A stretch of DNA of 64,000 bases from Paracoccus onchidii (GTDB lineage: Bacteria > Pseudomonadota > Alphaproteobacteria > Rhodobacterales > Rhodobacteraceae), in the NCBI RefSeq assembly GCF_028294535.1, contig NZ_JAQBIE010000010.1, positions 62,001-126,000 of the forward strand. The letters are read 5' to 3'. Under the pieces are notes generated by a model. It had not been told where the DNA came from. It saw only the letters and a program-made list of their open reading frames with translations, and did not search any database. This document shows, piece by piece, positions 45,562 to 54,322 of the stretch (positions within the stretch are counted from its first letter, which is position 1; each line of letters begins with the position of its first letter). The translations under genes and the position numbers were made by a program.

Positions 45562-46835
45562 TCATCATTGCCATTCTGGGCACATTGCTTGTGCTGTTGT
45601 TCACGGGCGTTCCGATCTTTGCCGGGCTGACGCTGTATGGCGGGGCTTTGCTGCTGATCACGCAGGGCAATTTCGGTTCGGTTGCGGACATCATCTTTCA
45701 CGAGGTGAACCGCTATCTGCTGGTCGCGATCCCGCTGTTTGCCTTCATGGCGAATATCATGATCCGGGGCAGGGTGGTCGATGACCTGTATGATGCCGCC
45801 TATACCTTCACCCGTCACCTGCCGGGCGGTCTGGCGGTGGCGACCATTCTGGCCTGCACGGTCTTTGCCGCCATTTCGGGGTCTTCCGTTGCGACGGCAA
45901 TGACGATCGGCGCCGTGGCGATTCCGCAGATGCTGCGCTTTGGCTATGACGAACGGCTTGCCTATGGCGTCGTGGCCGCAGGGGGCACACTGGGTATCCT
46001 GATCCCGCCATCGGGGCCGATGATCCTGTACGGGGTGACGACCGACACCTCGATCGGGGGGTTGTTCATGGCAGGCGTCGTTCCGGGCGCGACCCTGGCC
46101 GGCATCTTCATCCTGTGGGCGGTGATCCGCACTGCGATGTCGGGCAAGATGACGCGCGAACGCATGGCCCGCCCGGCCGAGATGGCGGCCGCCCTGCGCA
46201 AATCGTTCTGGGCGATCCTCATGCCTGTTTTCGTGCTGGGTGGCATGTATGCCGGGATCTTCACCGCGACCGAGGCCGCCGCCGGCGGCGCATGGCTGGC
46301 CCTGGCGATCACCGTGGTCGTCTATCGGTCGATTGGATTGCGCGATATCTGGAACTCGGCCGCGGATGCCGCAAGGATGTCGGGGATGCTGTTCATGATC
46401 CTTGCCGGGGCGACGGTGTTCAGCCATGTCCTGACCAAGATGCGCGTTCCCCAGCAATTGGTCGAAACGCTGGTCGCCGCCGATATGGGCGCGCTGGGGT
46501 TCGTTCTGGTGATGATGGCGATGATCCTGATCCTGGGGATGTTCCTGGAATCCGTGGCCATCATCCTGATCACCGCGCCCGTGATCCTGCCTGCGATGAT
46601 CCATCTTGGCATCGACCCGATCTGGTATGGTGTGCTTCTGGTCGTCAATCTGGAAATGGCGATGATCACCCCGCCAGTGGGCATGAACCTGTTCACCCTG
46701 AAGGCGATCACAGGCGCACCCATGGGCCGCATCGCGGCAGGGTCGGCGCCCTATGTGGTGCTGATGCTGATCATGCTGGGGCTTCTTGTCGCGGTGCCGC
46801 AGATCGCGTTGTGGCTGCCATCGCAACTGTTCTAA
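45558..46835 (+). CDS. TRAP transporter large membrane subunit (DctM)
   Basis: Predicted 425-residue permease with many hydrophobic segments. DctM motifs include AISGSSVATAMTIGAVAIPQ, GTLGILIPPSGPMILYG and NLEMAMITPPVGMNLF. It starts with GTG at 45558, 7 bases after GAAGGAG and overlapping the DctQ stop; the frame extending to 45306 is antisense-like noise. It drives sodium- or proton-coupled import with DctPQ. Confidence 0.94.
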   Translation: MIIIAILGTLLVLLFTGVPIFAGLTLYGGALLLITQGNFGSVADIIFHEVNRYLLVAIPLFAFMANIMIRGRVVDDLYDAAYTFTRHLPGGLAVATILACTVFAAISGSSVATAMTIGAVAIPQMLRFGYDERLAYGVVAAGGTLGILIPPSGPMILYGVTTDTSIGGLFMAGVVPGATLAGIFILWAVIRTAMSGKMTRERMARPAEMAAALRKSFWAILMPVFVLGGMYAGIFTATEAAAGGAWLALAITVVVYRSIGLRDIWNSAADAARMSGMLFMILAGATVFSHVLTKMRVPQQLVETLVAADMGALGFVLVMMAMILILGMFLESVAIILITAPVILPAMIHLGIDPIWYGVLLVVNLEMAMITPPVGMNLFTLKAITGAPMGRIAAGSAPYVVLMLIMLGLLVAVPQIALWLPSQLF

Positions 46836-46930
46836 TCGCGCCTCGCGCGGCGGCGTGCGGCCAAGGCTGTGCGCCCCGCCGGCTTCGTGATAGGGAAACG
46901 ACTTATCAATCTCAGGCTTTGGGGGCATCC

Positions 46931-47818
46931 ATGCATCGTCAATTCATACCCGCGATCGCAGCCATGTTCATGGCAGCGGCCACGCCGTCCTTTGCGGAAA
47001 TCGCGCCCATCCCCGCGCAGAAGAATTGGGTCGATGCGAAACGGCAGGTCACCCTGAACGACGGGTTGACGGTCAGCTATGTCGAGATGGGTCCGCCCGA
47101 TGGGCAGCCGATCCTGCTGTTGCACGGCTATACGGACAATTCGCGCAGCTGGTCCTTGCTGGCGCCGCATCTGGACGGGCGGCGCCTGATCGCGATGGAC
47201 CTGCGTGGGCATGGCGACAGCGACGCGCCGATCTGCTGTTATGGCATCGACAGCCTTGCAAGCGACGTCAATGCCTTCATGGAGGCGCTGGGGATCGAAC
47301 AGGCCGATGTCGTGGGGCATTCGCTTGGCTCGATGACCGCGGCGACGCTTGCGGCCTATCATCCAGAGAAGGTGGATGAACTGGTGCTGATCTCGACCTC
47401 GGCTTATCTGCCGAAAGAGGCCGGTGACTGGCTGTGGGACAATGTGCCCGCACTGCAGCGCCCCATCGATCCGGACGGCGAGTTCATGATGAACTGGTAC
47501 TGGAACCCGACCCCGGTGGACGAGGGTTTCCTGAAACGCGAACGGACCGAAAGCGCCGCCGCGCCCGAGGTAACCTGGATGGGTGTGCTGCGCAGCCTTG
47601 GCCTGACCGACTGGAGCCGGATCGCAGGTCGGATCAAGGCGCCGACGATGATCCTTTGGGGCGATCAGGACAGCCTGTTCGACGCCACCAGCCAGGACCA
47701 TATCAAGACGGTCCTGCCCGATGCGAAATACGGCACCTATGCGGGCCACGGTCACAACATGTTCTGGGAAATCCCACAGCAGGTCGGCGCCGACATCACG
47801 CAGTTTCTGGGCCAATAG
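46931..47818 (+). CDS. Secreted alpha/beta hydrolase
   Basis: Predicted 295-residue hydrolase with a signal peptide (PAIAAMFMAAATPSFA). The fold shows the oxyanion strand ILLLHGYTDNSRSW, the nucleophile elbow VVGHSLGSM, the acid Asp in ILWGDQDSLFD and the His in GHGHNMFWE. The catalytic triad looks complete. A 95-base gap follows DctM, so it may or may not belong to that operon. It could release a carboxylate by ester or lactone hydrolysis before uptake; that link is speculative. Confidence 0.87.
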   Translation: MHRQFIPAIAAMFMAAATPSFAEIAPIPAQKNWVDAKRQVTLNDGLTVSYVEMGPPDGQPILLLHGYTDNSRSWSLLAPHLDGRRLIAMDLRGHGDSDAPICCYGIDSLASDVNAFMEALGIEQADVVGHSLGSMTAATLAAYHPEKVDELVLISTSAYLPKEAGDWLWDNVPALQRPIDPDGEFMMNWYWNPTPVDEGFLKRERTESAAAPEVTWMGVLRSLGLTDWSRIAGRIKAPTMILWGDQDSLFDATSQDHIKTVLPDAKYGTYAGHGHNMFWEIPQQVGADITQFLGQ

Positions 47819-47959
47819 GGTAGGACGGCCTAGCTTGCAGTGCAGATAATTAGGATATTTGCAGATCTATTCCGGGGGCATCCTCATTTCCGCATTCGAC
47901 AAGATCGACCTGCTGTCAATCGGCACCGAAAATCGGGTCTGGATTGATTTTGGTATAGT

Positions 47960-48800
47960 TTCTCGTTTCTTCCGTCATGACGCTTGCACGCGTGGGGCGC
48001 TGAGCAGATCGATGTTCGCACGGGCATATATCTGGCGCTTGAGGGCCTTAAGCCGGTCGTTCTGCCTGTCCGGACGATCATGGCGGCGGCGAGGTCGTTG
48101 CGGAGGCCGCGGACGAAGGATGCGAGCATGCTGTCCTCGACCTCGTCGAGCGAGGCGACCAGCGCGCGGGCGTGTTGCCCATTCGCTGACGACCCGGAGG
48201 CTGCCTGGGCCCCCTCTGCCAGCAACCGCCGCCAGAGTTCGGCACTGTTCCGGCAGCCACCTTTCCATTCGCGATCCAAACGCGGCAGCCATGGGGTCCG
48301 GTTGCTCTCGCGAATGCGGCAGACATCCTTCCGTTCGCCCCGCAGGATCTGGCGGACGAGCTTTCGGCCAAGTCCTGTCTGTCGGACAATCCACCGGACC
48401 GGCACACCTTCCTCGGTCATTCGACGCACCATGCGGTTGTTCTTCTGGCGCCGCCGAACCCCCACGGATTGCAACCTTTCGGCGACAGACAGCAGCTTCG
48501 GATCGAGCGCCTTGCGGCTGGCGGGCATGTTCCGCTGCACTGGGGCCAGAAAGGCTGCGCTCGCATTTTCCAGCAGGTGCCAGCGATCGACGACCTGGGT
48601 CGGAATCCGGAAAGGCGCACGCGACGGCCCTTCTGCAACCTCCAGTGCGGTCGCAGGCGACGATCTAAATCCGGGGCCGTCTGCTCAACCATGCCTCGAC
48701 GGTTGCCGGCTCACGGTGCGGCAGCAGGTTGATGACTTGTCGTCGCCCGAGATCGCAGATAAGCCTGCCGCATCGCTGCCCCTTGCGCCAGGGCGAACCA
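47960..48800 (-). pseudogene. Decayed ISL3-family transposase remnant
   Basis: Reading the - strand in shifting frames gives LICDLGRRQVINLLPHREPA and TVEAWLSRRP (the ISL3 segment normally DLLPDRTAETLAAWLQ), then a helical mid-region ending KGGCRNSAELWRRLLAEG, then SMLASFVRGLRNDLAAAM and, in another frame, LKALKRQIYARANIDLLSAP, the ISL3 C-terminus. At least two frameshifts and one deletion break it. The 47819-48877 interval holds no intact gene. Confidence 0.82.
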
Positions 48801-48877
48801 AGACCCACAGGCTTGAGCCGGGTCCGCTGCGCACAGCCGTGCGACAGGCCCCGGCCCCGTTTCTTTAGGAGCGAACG

Positions 48878-49297
48878 ATGATAAAAATCCATGTCACCAG
48901 TGTCTTTGTCGACGATCAGGCCCGCGCGCTCGATTTCTACGTCGGAAAGCTGGGCTTCCAGCTGAAGAACGACATTCCGTTGGGCGAGAACCGCTGGCTG
49001 ACGGTCGTGTCGCCGGATCAGCCGACTGGCACCGAGTTGCTTCTGGAACCCAGCGATCATCCTGCTGTGAAACCTTACCAGGCGGCGATTGTTGCGGATG
49101 GTATTCCCGCTGCTTCTTTTCAGGTCGACGACCTGGCCGATACTTATGATCGTCTGACAGAAAGCGGCGTCAGTTTCACCCAGGCCCCGGTTGATGCGGG
49201 CGATGTCAGAATGGCTGTGCTGGACGATACGTGCGGCAACCTGATCCAGCTGGTCCAGCTCAAGTGTGTGAAACCTACTGACATGCGCTTGCGATAG
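48878..49297 (+). CDS. VOC (glyoxalase/bleomycin-resistance-like) protein
   Basis: Predicted 139-residue vicinal-oxygen-chelate protein: KIHVTSVFVDDQARALDFYV starts the first beta-alpha-beta-beta-beta unit, PAASFQVDDLADTYDRLTES starts the second, and LDDTCGNLIQLVQ ends it. AGGAG lies 7 bases before the ATG. The substrate is unknown; the family includes glyoxalase I and antibiotic-binding proteins. Confidence 0.85.
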   Translation: MIKIHVTSVFVDDQARALDFYVGKLGFQLKNDIPLGENRWLTVVSPDQPTGTELLLEPSDHPAVKPYQAAIVADGIPAASFQVDDLADTYDRLTESGVSFTQAPVDAGDVRMAVLDDTCGNLIQLVQLKCVKPTDMRLR

Positions 49298-49351
49298 CAG
49301 TGGAACGCCACCGCATCATCCAAGGTCAGGTGGCGACGTCAATCCAATGGC

Positions 49352-49690
49352 TCATTCCGTCTGCTCCTTGCGTAACAGGATCACCGTTCCGGCCGGATCC
49401 GAGGTCCAGTGCCCGGTCACATTGGTTAGCGGCTCCAACTCATCCCGGTTGGGACTGCCGAGTCTCGACAATGCGGCGTCGGGGGCGTCGTCAAACAGTT
49501 CGATCCACACATCCACCTGACTCTGATGCGGGACGCGGTCAATCCACAGGGTCAGGCTGCCGAACTCGAACCCTGTGCTGTTGTCTAACTCTCGAGTGAC
49601 CGGTAACCCCACCTTATCGCGGTAGAAGGCCACGGTGTCCTCCCAGCGATGCCGGGGGACCTTGATGGCAATGTTCTTTCCAGCTTCCAT
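49352..49690 (-). CDS. VOC-family protein
   Basis: Predicted 112-residue protein; WEDTVAFYRDKVGLPVTREL and FGSLTLWIDRVP fit a single-chain VOC member. The ATG at 49690 has AGGAG with 9-base spacing. It lies 29 bases downstream of the AHSA1-like gene on the same strand, so both are probably under the ArsR repressor. Function unknown. Confidence 0.78.
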   Translation of the reverse strand: MEAGKNIAIKVPRHRWEDTVAFYRDKVGLPVTRELDNSTGFEFGSLTLWIDRVPHQSQVDVWIELFDDAPDAALSRLGSPNRDELEPLTNVTGHWTSDPAGTVILLRKEQTE

Positions 49691-49719
49691 TTCATGCAGC
49701 TCCTTTTGGGGCACTCAGG

Positions 49720-50166
49720 TTACTTGTAGAAACCGTCCCGCAGGTTGATCCCGTGCTCCAGCCAGGCTTTCATGGCGCAGAGCATCCCGGTCCAGCCTTC
49801 GCAGTTGCCGAGGCAGGACGTCAGGCCGGCCTCTGTTTCGGGCCAGCCGTATTCGCTGATCCGCACCAAGGTGCGCCCGTCGTCCAGCGGGCTGAACTCC
49901 ATGGTGACGGTCGTCCAGGTGGCGGCTTTTGTGTCTGCCTCCCATTGCAGCACGATCTTTTCGTTCGGGACGACCTCTTGCACCAAGACAGGGAAGGCGC
50001 CGGGAAAATCGTGGAAGTCCCAAGTCACCTCGGCCCCGGTTTCCAGCCGCCCCCGCGCCCCGCCGGTGGTGAAGTATTTCGACAGGCGGTCGGGGGCGAT
50101 TACGGCCTCGAAGACCTCTTCCACCGGTTTTGCGATGCGCCCCGCCACGGTGAACTTCAACTCCAT
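49720..50166 (-). CDS. SRPBCC/AHSA1-domain protein
   Basis: Predicted 148-residue START-like protein: AGRIAKPVEEVFEAVIAPDR, VTWDFHDFPGAFPVLVQEV, IVLQWEADT, and CEGWTGMLCAMKAWLEHG near the end. Such AHSA1-like proteins are commonly divergent from an ArsR-type gene, exactly as here. The ATG at 50166 has AGAGGA about 11 bases upstream; an ATG at 50190 is possible. Confidence 0.86.
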   Translation of the reverse strand: MELKFTVAGRIAKPVEEVFEAVIAPDRLSKYFTTGGARGRLETGAEVTWDFHDFPGAFPVLVQEVVPNEKIVLQWEADTKAATWTTVTMEFSPLDDGRTLVRISEYGWPETEAGLTSCLGNCEGWTGMLCAMKAWLEHGINLRDGFYK

Positions 50167-50195
50167 GATGCGAATCCTCTTTGCTTTCATCTAAT

Positions 50196-50217
50196 CATGT
50201 TATAAAAATACAACATG
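50196..50217. promoter_or_regulatory. ArsR operator overlapping the arsR-like start codon
   Basis: Perfect inverted repeat CATGTT-N10-AACATG in the gap between the divergent AHSA1 and ArsR genes. Its right arm includes the arsR-like ATG (50215-50217). A TATAAA -10-like box at 50201-50206 lies between the arms, placing a + strand transcript start at about 50213-50215. Confidence 0.72.
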
Positions 50218-50619
50218 TCAATCGAAGATACATTTGACGCCCTGTTCAAGGCGCTTGGTCATCGGGCGCGGCGGCGGATTCTTGATCTGATCAAGGATGG
50301 TCCGAAAACCACCGGCGCCCTGTGCGAAAAGCTTACGGATCTCGACCGCTGCACGGTGATGCAGCATCTGTCGGTGTTGGAAAAAACCGGGCTGGTGGTC
50401 GTCGAGCGGCGCGGACGAGAACGCTGGAACCATCTCGACGCCCTTCCGATCCACGACGTTCAGAAGCGCTGGATCGGGGCTTACGCCGCGCACGCAGTCG
50501 CGGTTATTGAGAGTCTGGATGCGTTGGCAGAGACCGATGCACAATCGCCGGACATTACCGCGCCGCCGCAGGCCTCCATCGCCATGAGACAAGTCGGCAG
50601 TCGGTCAAAAACCTCCTGA
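50215..50619 (+). CDS. ArsR-family HTH repressor with IS-derived C-terminal tail
   Basis: Predicted 134-residue winged-helix protein: FDALFKALGHRARRRILDLI, TTGALCEKLTDLDRCTVMQH and LSVLEKTGLVVVERRGRERW are typical of the ArsR subgroup paired with AHSA1 proteins. No metal-binding Cys cluster is evident. There is no ribosome site and the ATG lies within the operator, consistent with a leaderless mRNA. The last 20 or so residues are encoded antisense to an IS110 fragment, so the native C-terminus has been replaced. Confidence 0.85.
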   Translation: MSIEDTFDALFKALGHRARRRILDLIKDGPKTTGALCEKLTDLDRCTVMQHLSVLEKTGLVVVERRGRERWNHLDALPIHDVQKRWIGAYAAHAVAVIESLDALAETDAQSPDITAPPQASIAMRQVGSRSKTS

Positions 50620-50740
50620 ACCTGTCCCCGACGCAGCGTCTTGCGTAAGATCATTCGGCCATCTTTGCCGGCCTCATGCACCTGAACACATTCTTCGCCA
50701 GGTCGAGCCCGACCGTGATAATCTCCGGAATGACCGTCCT
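50555..50740 (-). pseudogene. IS110-family transposase, N-terminal fragment
   Basis: Reading the - strand from 50731 gives IPEIITVGLDLAKNVF (IS110 RuvC-like start with the first catalytic Asp), then after a frameshift GRMILRKTLRRGQVQEVFDR and LPTCLMAMEACGGA. Only the first 60 residues or so survive. It overlaps the ArsR-like 3' end. The rest of 50741-50944 holds no feature I recognise. Confidence 0.82.
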
Positions 50741-50944
50741 CCTTGGTGGATCATCGCAGATCCGCCTTGGTGCATCGATGCCGTTTGGGGGCACATCATC
50801 AAAGCCCTGCAAGATCTGGATATCAGAGCTGGGACAATTCATCTTTAACCCGATCCATCAGATGCCGGGACTGGACACCAAGGCCAAATTCAGGAGCTGT
50901 CACGTTACCCGCAGGGGTGACTGTCAGCGCCACTAATGATGGCC

Positions 50945-52561
50945 TCAGGCGATACTGGCGCCAAGGATGATGGCGGCGGCCTTTTCTGCAATCATGTAGG
51001 TGGGCGCATTGGTATTGGCCGAGGTGATCTTTGGCATGATCGAGGCATCGACCACCCGCAGTCCCCGGGTGCCGCGGACCCGCAATTCCGGATCCACCAC
51101 CGAGGCCTCGTCGCTGCCCATGCGACAGGTGCCGACAAGATGGTAAACCGTGCTCGACATTTGCCGGATCGCGGCAAGGATGTCGTCGTAGCTCTGGTGT
51201 TCCGCGCCCGGCACGACCTCCGCCTTCCATCGGTTGGCGAAGGGCGCCTGCCGGTAGAGGTCGCGCACGATACGCACGCCTTCAACCATCACGTCACGGT
51301 CACGCTGGGTTGACAGGTAGTTCGGCCGGATCAGCGGATCGCTGGTCGGATCGGTGTCGCGAATGCGGATAGACCCCCGACTTTCCGGGTGGCACTGCCA
51401 GAGTGAGGTGGTGAACCCCGAATATCGATGCAGCGGTGTGCCGGGTTTGTCCACTGACAGCGGCATGACGAACAACTGCAGGTCAGGCCGGTCGCCCTCG
51501 GCATATTTGGTGCAAAGTGCACCGCCCACCTGTCCAGCACCCACCGTCAGTGGCCCCCGGCTGCGCAACAACCAGTCGAGTCCCATCTGCGCCAGCTTCA
51601 CTGGGTTGCGCACGTGATCGTTGAGCGAATCTCTGTGGTCTGACAGTTCGACGATGGTGCGCATCTGCAAATGGTCTTGCAGGTTCTCGCCCACTTCGGG
51701 GCTGTGGTGGCGCACGGTGATGCCATGTTCGCGCAGGAGCGTTGCCGGGCCAATCCCTGCCAGTTGCAGCAGTTGCGGCGTCTGGACCGACCCGGCCGAA
51801 AGTATGACCTCTCCGTCGGTGTGGGCGGTGTGGTCCTGGCCGCCCTGCCGATAGCGCACCCCGCAGACGCGGTCGCCGTCGAACTCCAGCCCGGTGACCG
51901 ACGCGCGCGTGGCCACGGTCAGGTTGTCCCGCCCTTGTGCCGGGCGCAGGAAGGCGGTGGCCGCGCTGTCGCGCCAGCGGCCGCGCAGGGTCAATTGATA
52001 GGCACCGACACCGTGCGCCTCGGCGCCGTTGAAATCGAGGTTCTCGGGCAGGCCCCAATTGCGCGCCGCCGCCAGCCAGTCATCGCAGGCGGGATTGTCG
52101 TTGCGCAGGTCCGACACATGCAGCGGGCCATGCGCCCCACGGTACTGCGACTCTGGCCCGTCATAGGTTTCGACGCTGCGAAAATGCTTGAGCACGTCTG
52201 CATGGCTCCACCCCGTCGCGCCCAGCCGCTCCCAGTCGTCGAAATCCTGATGCTGCCCACGGATGTAGATCAACCCGTTGATCGAGGACGACCCGCCCAG
52301 CACCCGACCGCGCGGGCAGTCCATCCGGCGACCGGCGATGCCCTCGTCGGGTTCAGACCGGTAGAGGTGGCTCACCGCGCCGTTGTAGATCGACTTGAAG
52401 TACCCCACCGGCAGCTTCAGCCAGAACCCGCGGTCGGCGCCTCCGGCCTCCAGCAAAAGCACGCTTCGCTTGGGGTCCGCGCTCAGCCGGTTGGCCAGCG
52501 TGCAGCCGGCCGTTCCCGCGCCGACGATGATATAGTCGAACCCCTGCATGCTTCCCCACAT
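50945..52561 (-). CDS. GMC-family FAD-dependent alcohol/choline dehydrogenase-like enzyme
   Basis: Predicted 538-residue GMC oxidoreductase. FAD motif YIIVGAGTAGCTLANRLS, GMC signature 1 RGRVLGGSSSINGLIYIRG, signature 2 region GSVQTPQLLQLAGIGP, and C-terminal VYHLVGTCRMG with the catalytic His, followed by TSANTNAPTYMIAEKAA. Length matches choline dehydrogenase-like members. An ATG at 52549 is an alternative start. It is divergent from a GntR gene, with palindromic operators between. Confidence 0.91.
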   Translation of the reverse strand: MWGSMQGFDYIIVGAGTAGCTLANRLSADPKRSVLLLEAGGADRGFWLKLPVGYFKSIYNGAVSHLYRSEPDEGIAGRRMDCPRGRVLGGSSSINGLIYIRGQHQDFDDWERLGATGWSHADVLKHFRSVETYDGPESQYRGAHGPLHVSDLRNDNPACDDWLAAARNWGLPENLDFNGAEAHGVGAYQLTLRGRWRDSAATAFLRPAQGRDNLTVATRASVTGLEFDGDRVCGVRYRQGGQDHTAHTDGEVILSAGSVQTPQLLQLAGIGPATLLREHGITVRHHSPEVGENLQDHLQMRTIVELSDHRDSLNDHVRNPVKLAQMGLDWLLRSRGPLTVGAGQVGGALCTKYAEGDRPDLQLFVMPLSVDKPGTPLHRYSGFTTSLWQCHPESRGSIRIRDTDPTSDPLIRPNYLSTQRDRDVMVEGVRIVRDLYRQAPFANRWKAEVVPGAEHQSYDDILAAIRQMSSTVYHLVGTCRMGSDEASVVDPELRVRGTRGLRVVDASIMPKITSANTNAPTYMIAEKAAAIILGASIA

Positions 52562-52571
52562 AGCTATTAAA

Positions 52572-52640
52572 CCTAAAGATCTAACTTTAGGACTAATCGT
52601 GAGTCGGAGTTGCGCGCAAGCCTAAAATTCTAAATATAGG
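52572..52640. promoter_or_regulatory. Two GntR operators between the GMC and GntR genes
   Basis: Site 1 at 52572-52591 is a perfect inverted repeat CCTAAAG-ATCTAA-CTTTAGG. Site 2 at 52621-52640 matches it in 16 of 20 positions as CCTAAAA-TTCTAA-ATATAGG. They are 49 bases apart. TTTTTAGG follows at 52641-52648. Site 1 is 11 bases from the GMC start and site 2 is 32 bases from the GntR start, so the regulator could control both. Confidence 0.85.
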
Positions 52641-52671
52641 TTTTTAGGATCTAGGAAAGGAAAAGACGCAG

Positions 52672-53403
52672 ATGAAAGGCGATCCGTTACGGGACAGCCG
52701 GGCCCCGCTTTACCTGCAGATATCCGGCATCCTGCGCGAAAAGATCGCGCGCGGGATCTGGAAGCCAGGCGAGTTTCTGCCGACAGTGGCTGCGCTGGCC
52801 GAGGAATACCAAGTCGCCAGAATCACCGTGCGCCAGGCCGTGAAACTGCTGCAGGAGGAAGGTCTGGTCGCACCCCGTCGCGGGCATGGCACCACGGTGC
52901 TGACGCCTCCGGAGAAGGCGCGGCCGTTGAATGTGGTGACGCGGCTGGCGGATCTTGTCGACAGCTACCGTGACGACAAGCCGGAACTAGTCCCGCTGGA
53001 GGATGGCGAACGCTCGCTGCCCGGCGACCTGCACTTCGGCACGCCCTTCGACGAAGGCTATCACATGATCCGCCGGATGCATGCACGTGACGGACAGATT
53101 TACTGCATCATCTCGATCTACCTTGCCCTGCCGATTTTCCTGAAACATGAAACCCGGCTACGCGCAGAACTTGCGCTGCCGGTGCTGTTCGACGAACCGG
53201 ACATCGATATCGCCAAGGCGCGGCAAACCCTCCAGATCGGCCGCGCCGGGATCGAGATCGCGAACTTGTTGGACCTCAAGATCGGCGATCCCGTCGCTGA
53301 CGTGCGGCGCATCCTTTGCGACGGCTCTGGCAGCATCATCTACATGGCCGATGTGATCTATCGCGGCGACTACGTGCATCTCGACATGGACCTGCTGGCA
53401 TGA
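52672..53403 (+). CDS. GntR/UTRA-family regulator
   Basis: Predicted 243-residue HutC-type GntR protein: N-terminal winged HTH (APLYLQISGILREKIARGIW, EYQVARITVRQAVKLLQEEG) and a C-terminal UTRA effector domain from about residue 90. AGGAAAGG precedes the ATG. Divergent from the GMC dehydrogenase, its presumed target. Confidence 0.9.
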   Translation: MKGDPLRDSRAPLYLQISGILREKIARGIWKPGEFLPTVAALAEEYQVARITVRQAVKLLQEEGLVAPRRGHGTTVLTPPEKARPLNVVTRLADLVDSYRDDKPELVPLEDGERSLPGDLHFGTPFDEGYHMIRRMHARDGQIYCIISIYLALPIFLKHETRLRAELALPVLFDEPDIDIAKARQTLQIGRAGIEIANLLDLKIGDPVADVRRILCDGSGSIIYMADVIYRGDYVHLDMDLLA

Positions 53404-53438
53404 CTGACATCGCGTTCAAGGTCGTCCGCATCACCTGC

Positions 53439-54048
53439 ACGTCCGATATCGTCTAGCTCGCCCGTAGTGCCGCGTGACAAGCCCACTGTTCCGAAGGCAG
53501 AGGTCACTTCGAACACCAAGTCGATGAACTGCCCATCATGGTCGATCAGCATAACGAAGATCGCTGTCAAGACCAGCAGTATGGAAACCGTCGTGAGGTC
53601 AAGAGCTTTCATCGCCTCGTCCAGTCCGAGGCACCGACCGAAGACGTGCAAGGTGGTTTGACGCCGAAAGAACTCAACCGTGGCAAGTATCCTCGCGCAG
53701 GATCAGTCGCTGCGGCATGCCCACCGGAATGCCACGCGCCCCGAGCAGAAGTACCGCAAAGGTCATCAGGCCAGGTCCGCCCAATTGAATAAGCACTGCT
53801 ATGACCGCTTGCCCGAAGCCGGTGAAGGCGGTGCCGGTATCGGCAAGGACAAGCCCTGTGACGGTCACGGCCGAGGTCGAAGCGAACAGCGCCTCGCCCA
53901 GCCCGATATCGCCGTGATGCGAGATCGGCAACCAGAGCAGGATCGCGCCCAGAATGATGAACCCCATGTGAAACAGGGACAGCAGCGCAGGTGGTTGCAT
54001 CCCGAGGGATGTCTTCCGCCTTTGGCGGTTGCGGAACAGCGCGGGCAT
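53439..54048 (-). pseudogene. Broken TrkH/KtrB-type potassium transporter
   Basis: On the - strand a first piece (54048 to about 53680) reads PALLSLFHMGFIILGAILLW, ALFASTSAVTVTGLVLADTG and LMTFAVLLLG, the N-terminal pore repeat with its selectivity-filter loop. A second piece in another frame (53651-53439) reads LDLTTVSILLVLTAIFVML and FEVTSAFGTVGLSRGTTGEL, the last repeat. The middle of the protein (normally about 400-480 residues) and both ends are lost. No functional product is expected. Confidence 0.8.
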
Positions 54049-54285
54049 CTTCAGAGGCTGGCTGCGAAACCGTGCAGGTCTTTGCGCTGACCCAACAACA
54101 ACAGCAGGTCATGGCGGGCGTCGGCAGAATTGCCTTGCTTGGCCGGAACGCTTCGAATCATCGCTCATCTGGCGGTCTCAAACCACGCCGTGTCGACCAT
54201 CCGGGCAATCAAGGCGACGACGTGAGATTTTCGATGGCGAGCAACTGTAAGAATGCCTAGCCAAGAGCCGCAAGTTTTGATACGA

Positions 54286-54305
54286 ACTAATTAGTAGTAA
54301 CAAAT
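54286..54305. promoter_or_regulatory. Operator-like motif upstream of the MFS gene
   Basis: The palindrome ACTAATTAGT (54286-54295) overlaps the motif TTAGTAGTAACAAAT (54291-54305), which recurs inverted at 58717-58731 with one mismatch. It lies 18 bases before the start of the MFS gene. Probable binding site of the GntR protein encoded at 63600; the sequence 54050-54285 between the trkH remnant and this site holds nothing else I recognise. Confidence 0.68.
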
Positions 54306-54322
54306 AATGCGGGGAGCGAGGC

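Noticed and set aside
45405-46928. A 507-codon - strand frame opposite DctQ/DctM
   Set aside because: Same type of shadow frame; the + strand encodes an unmistakable TRAP permease with overlapping starts.
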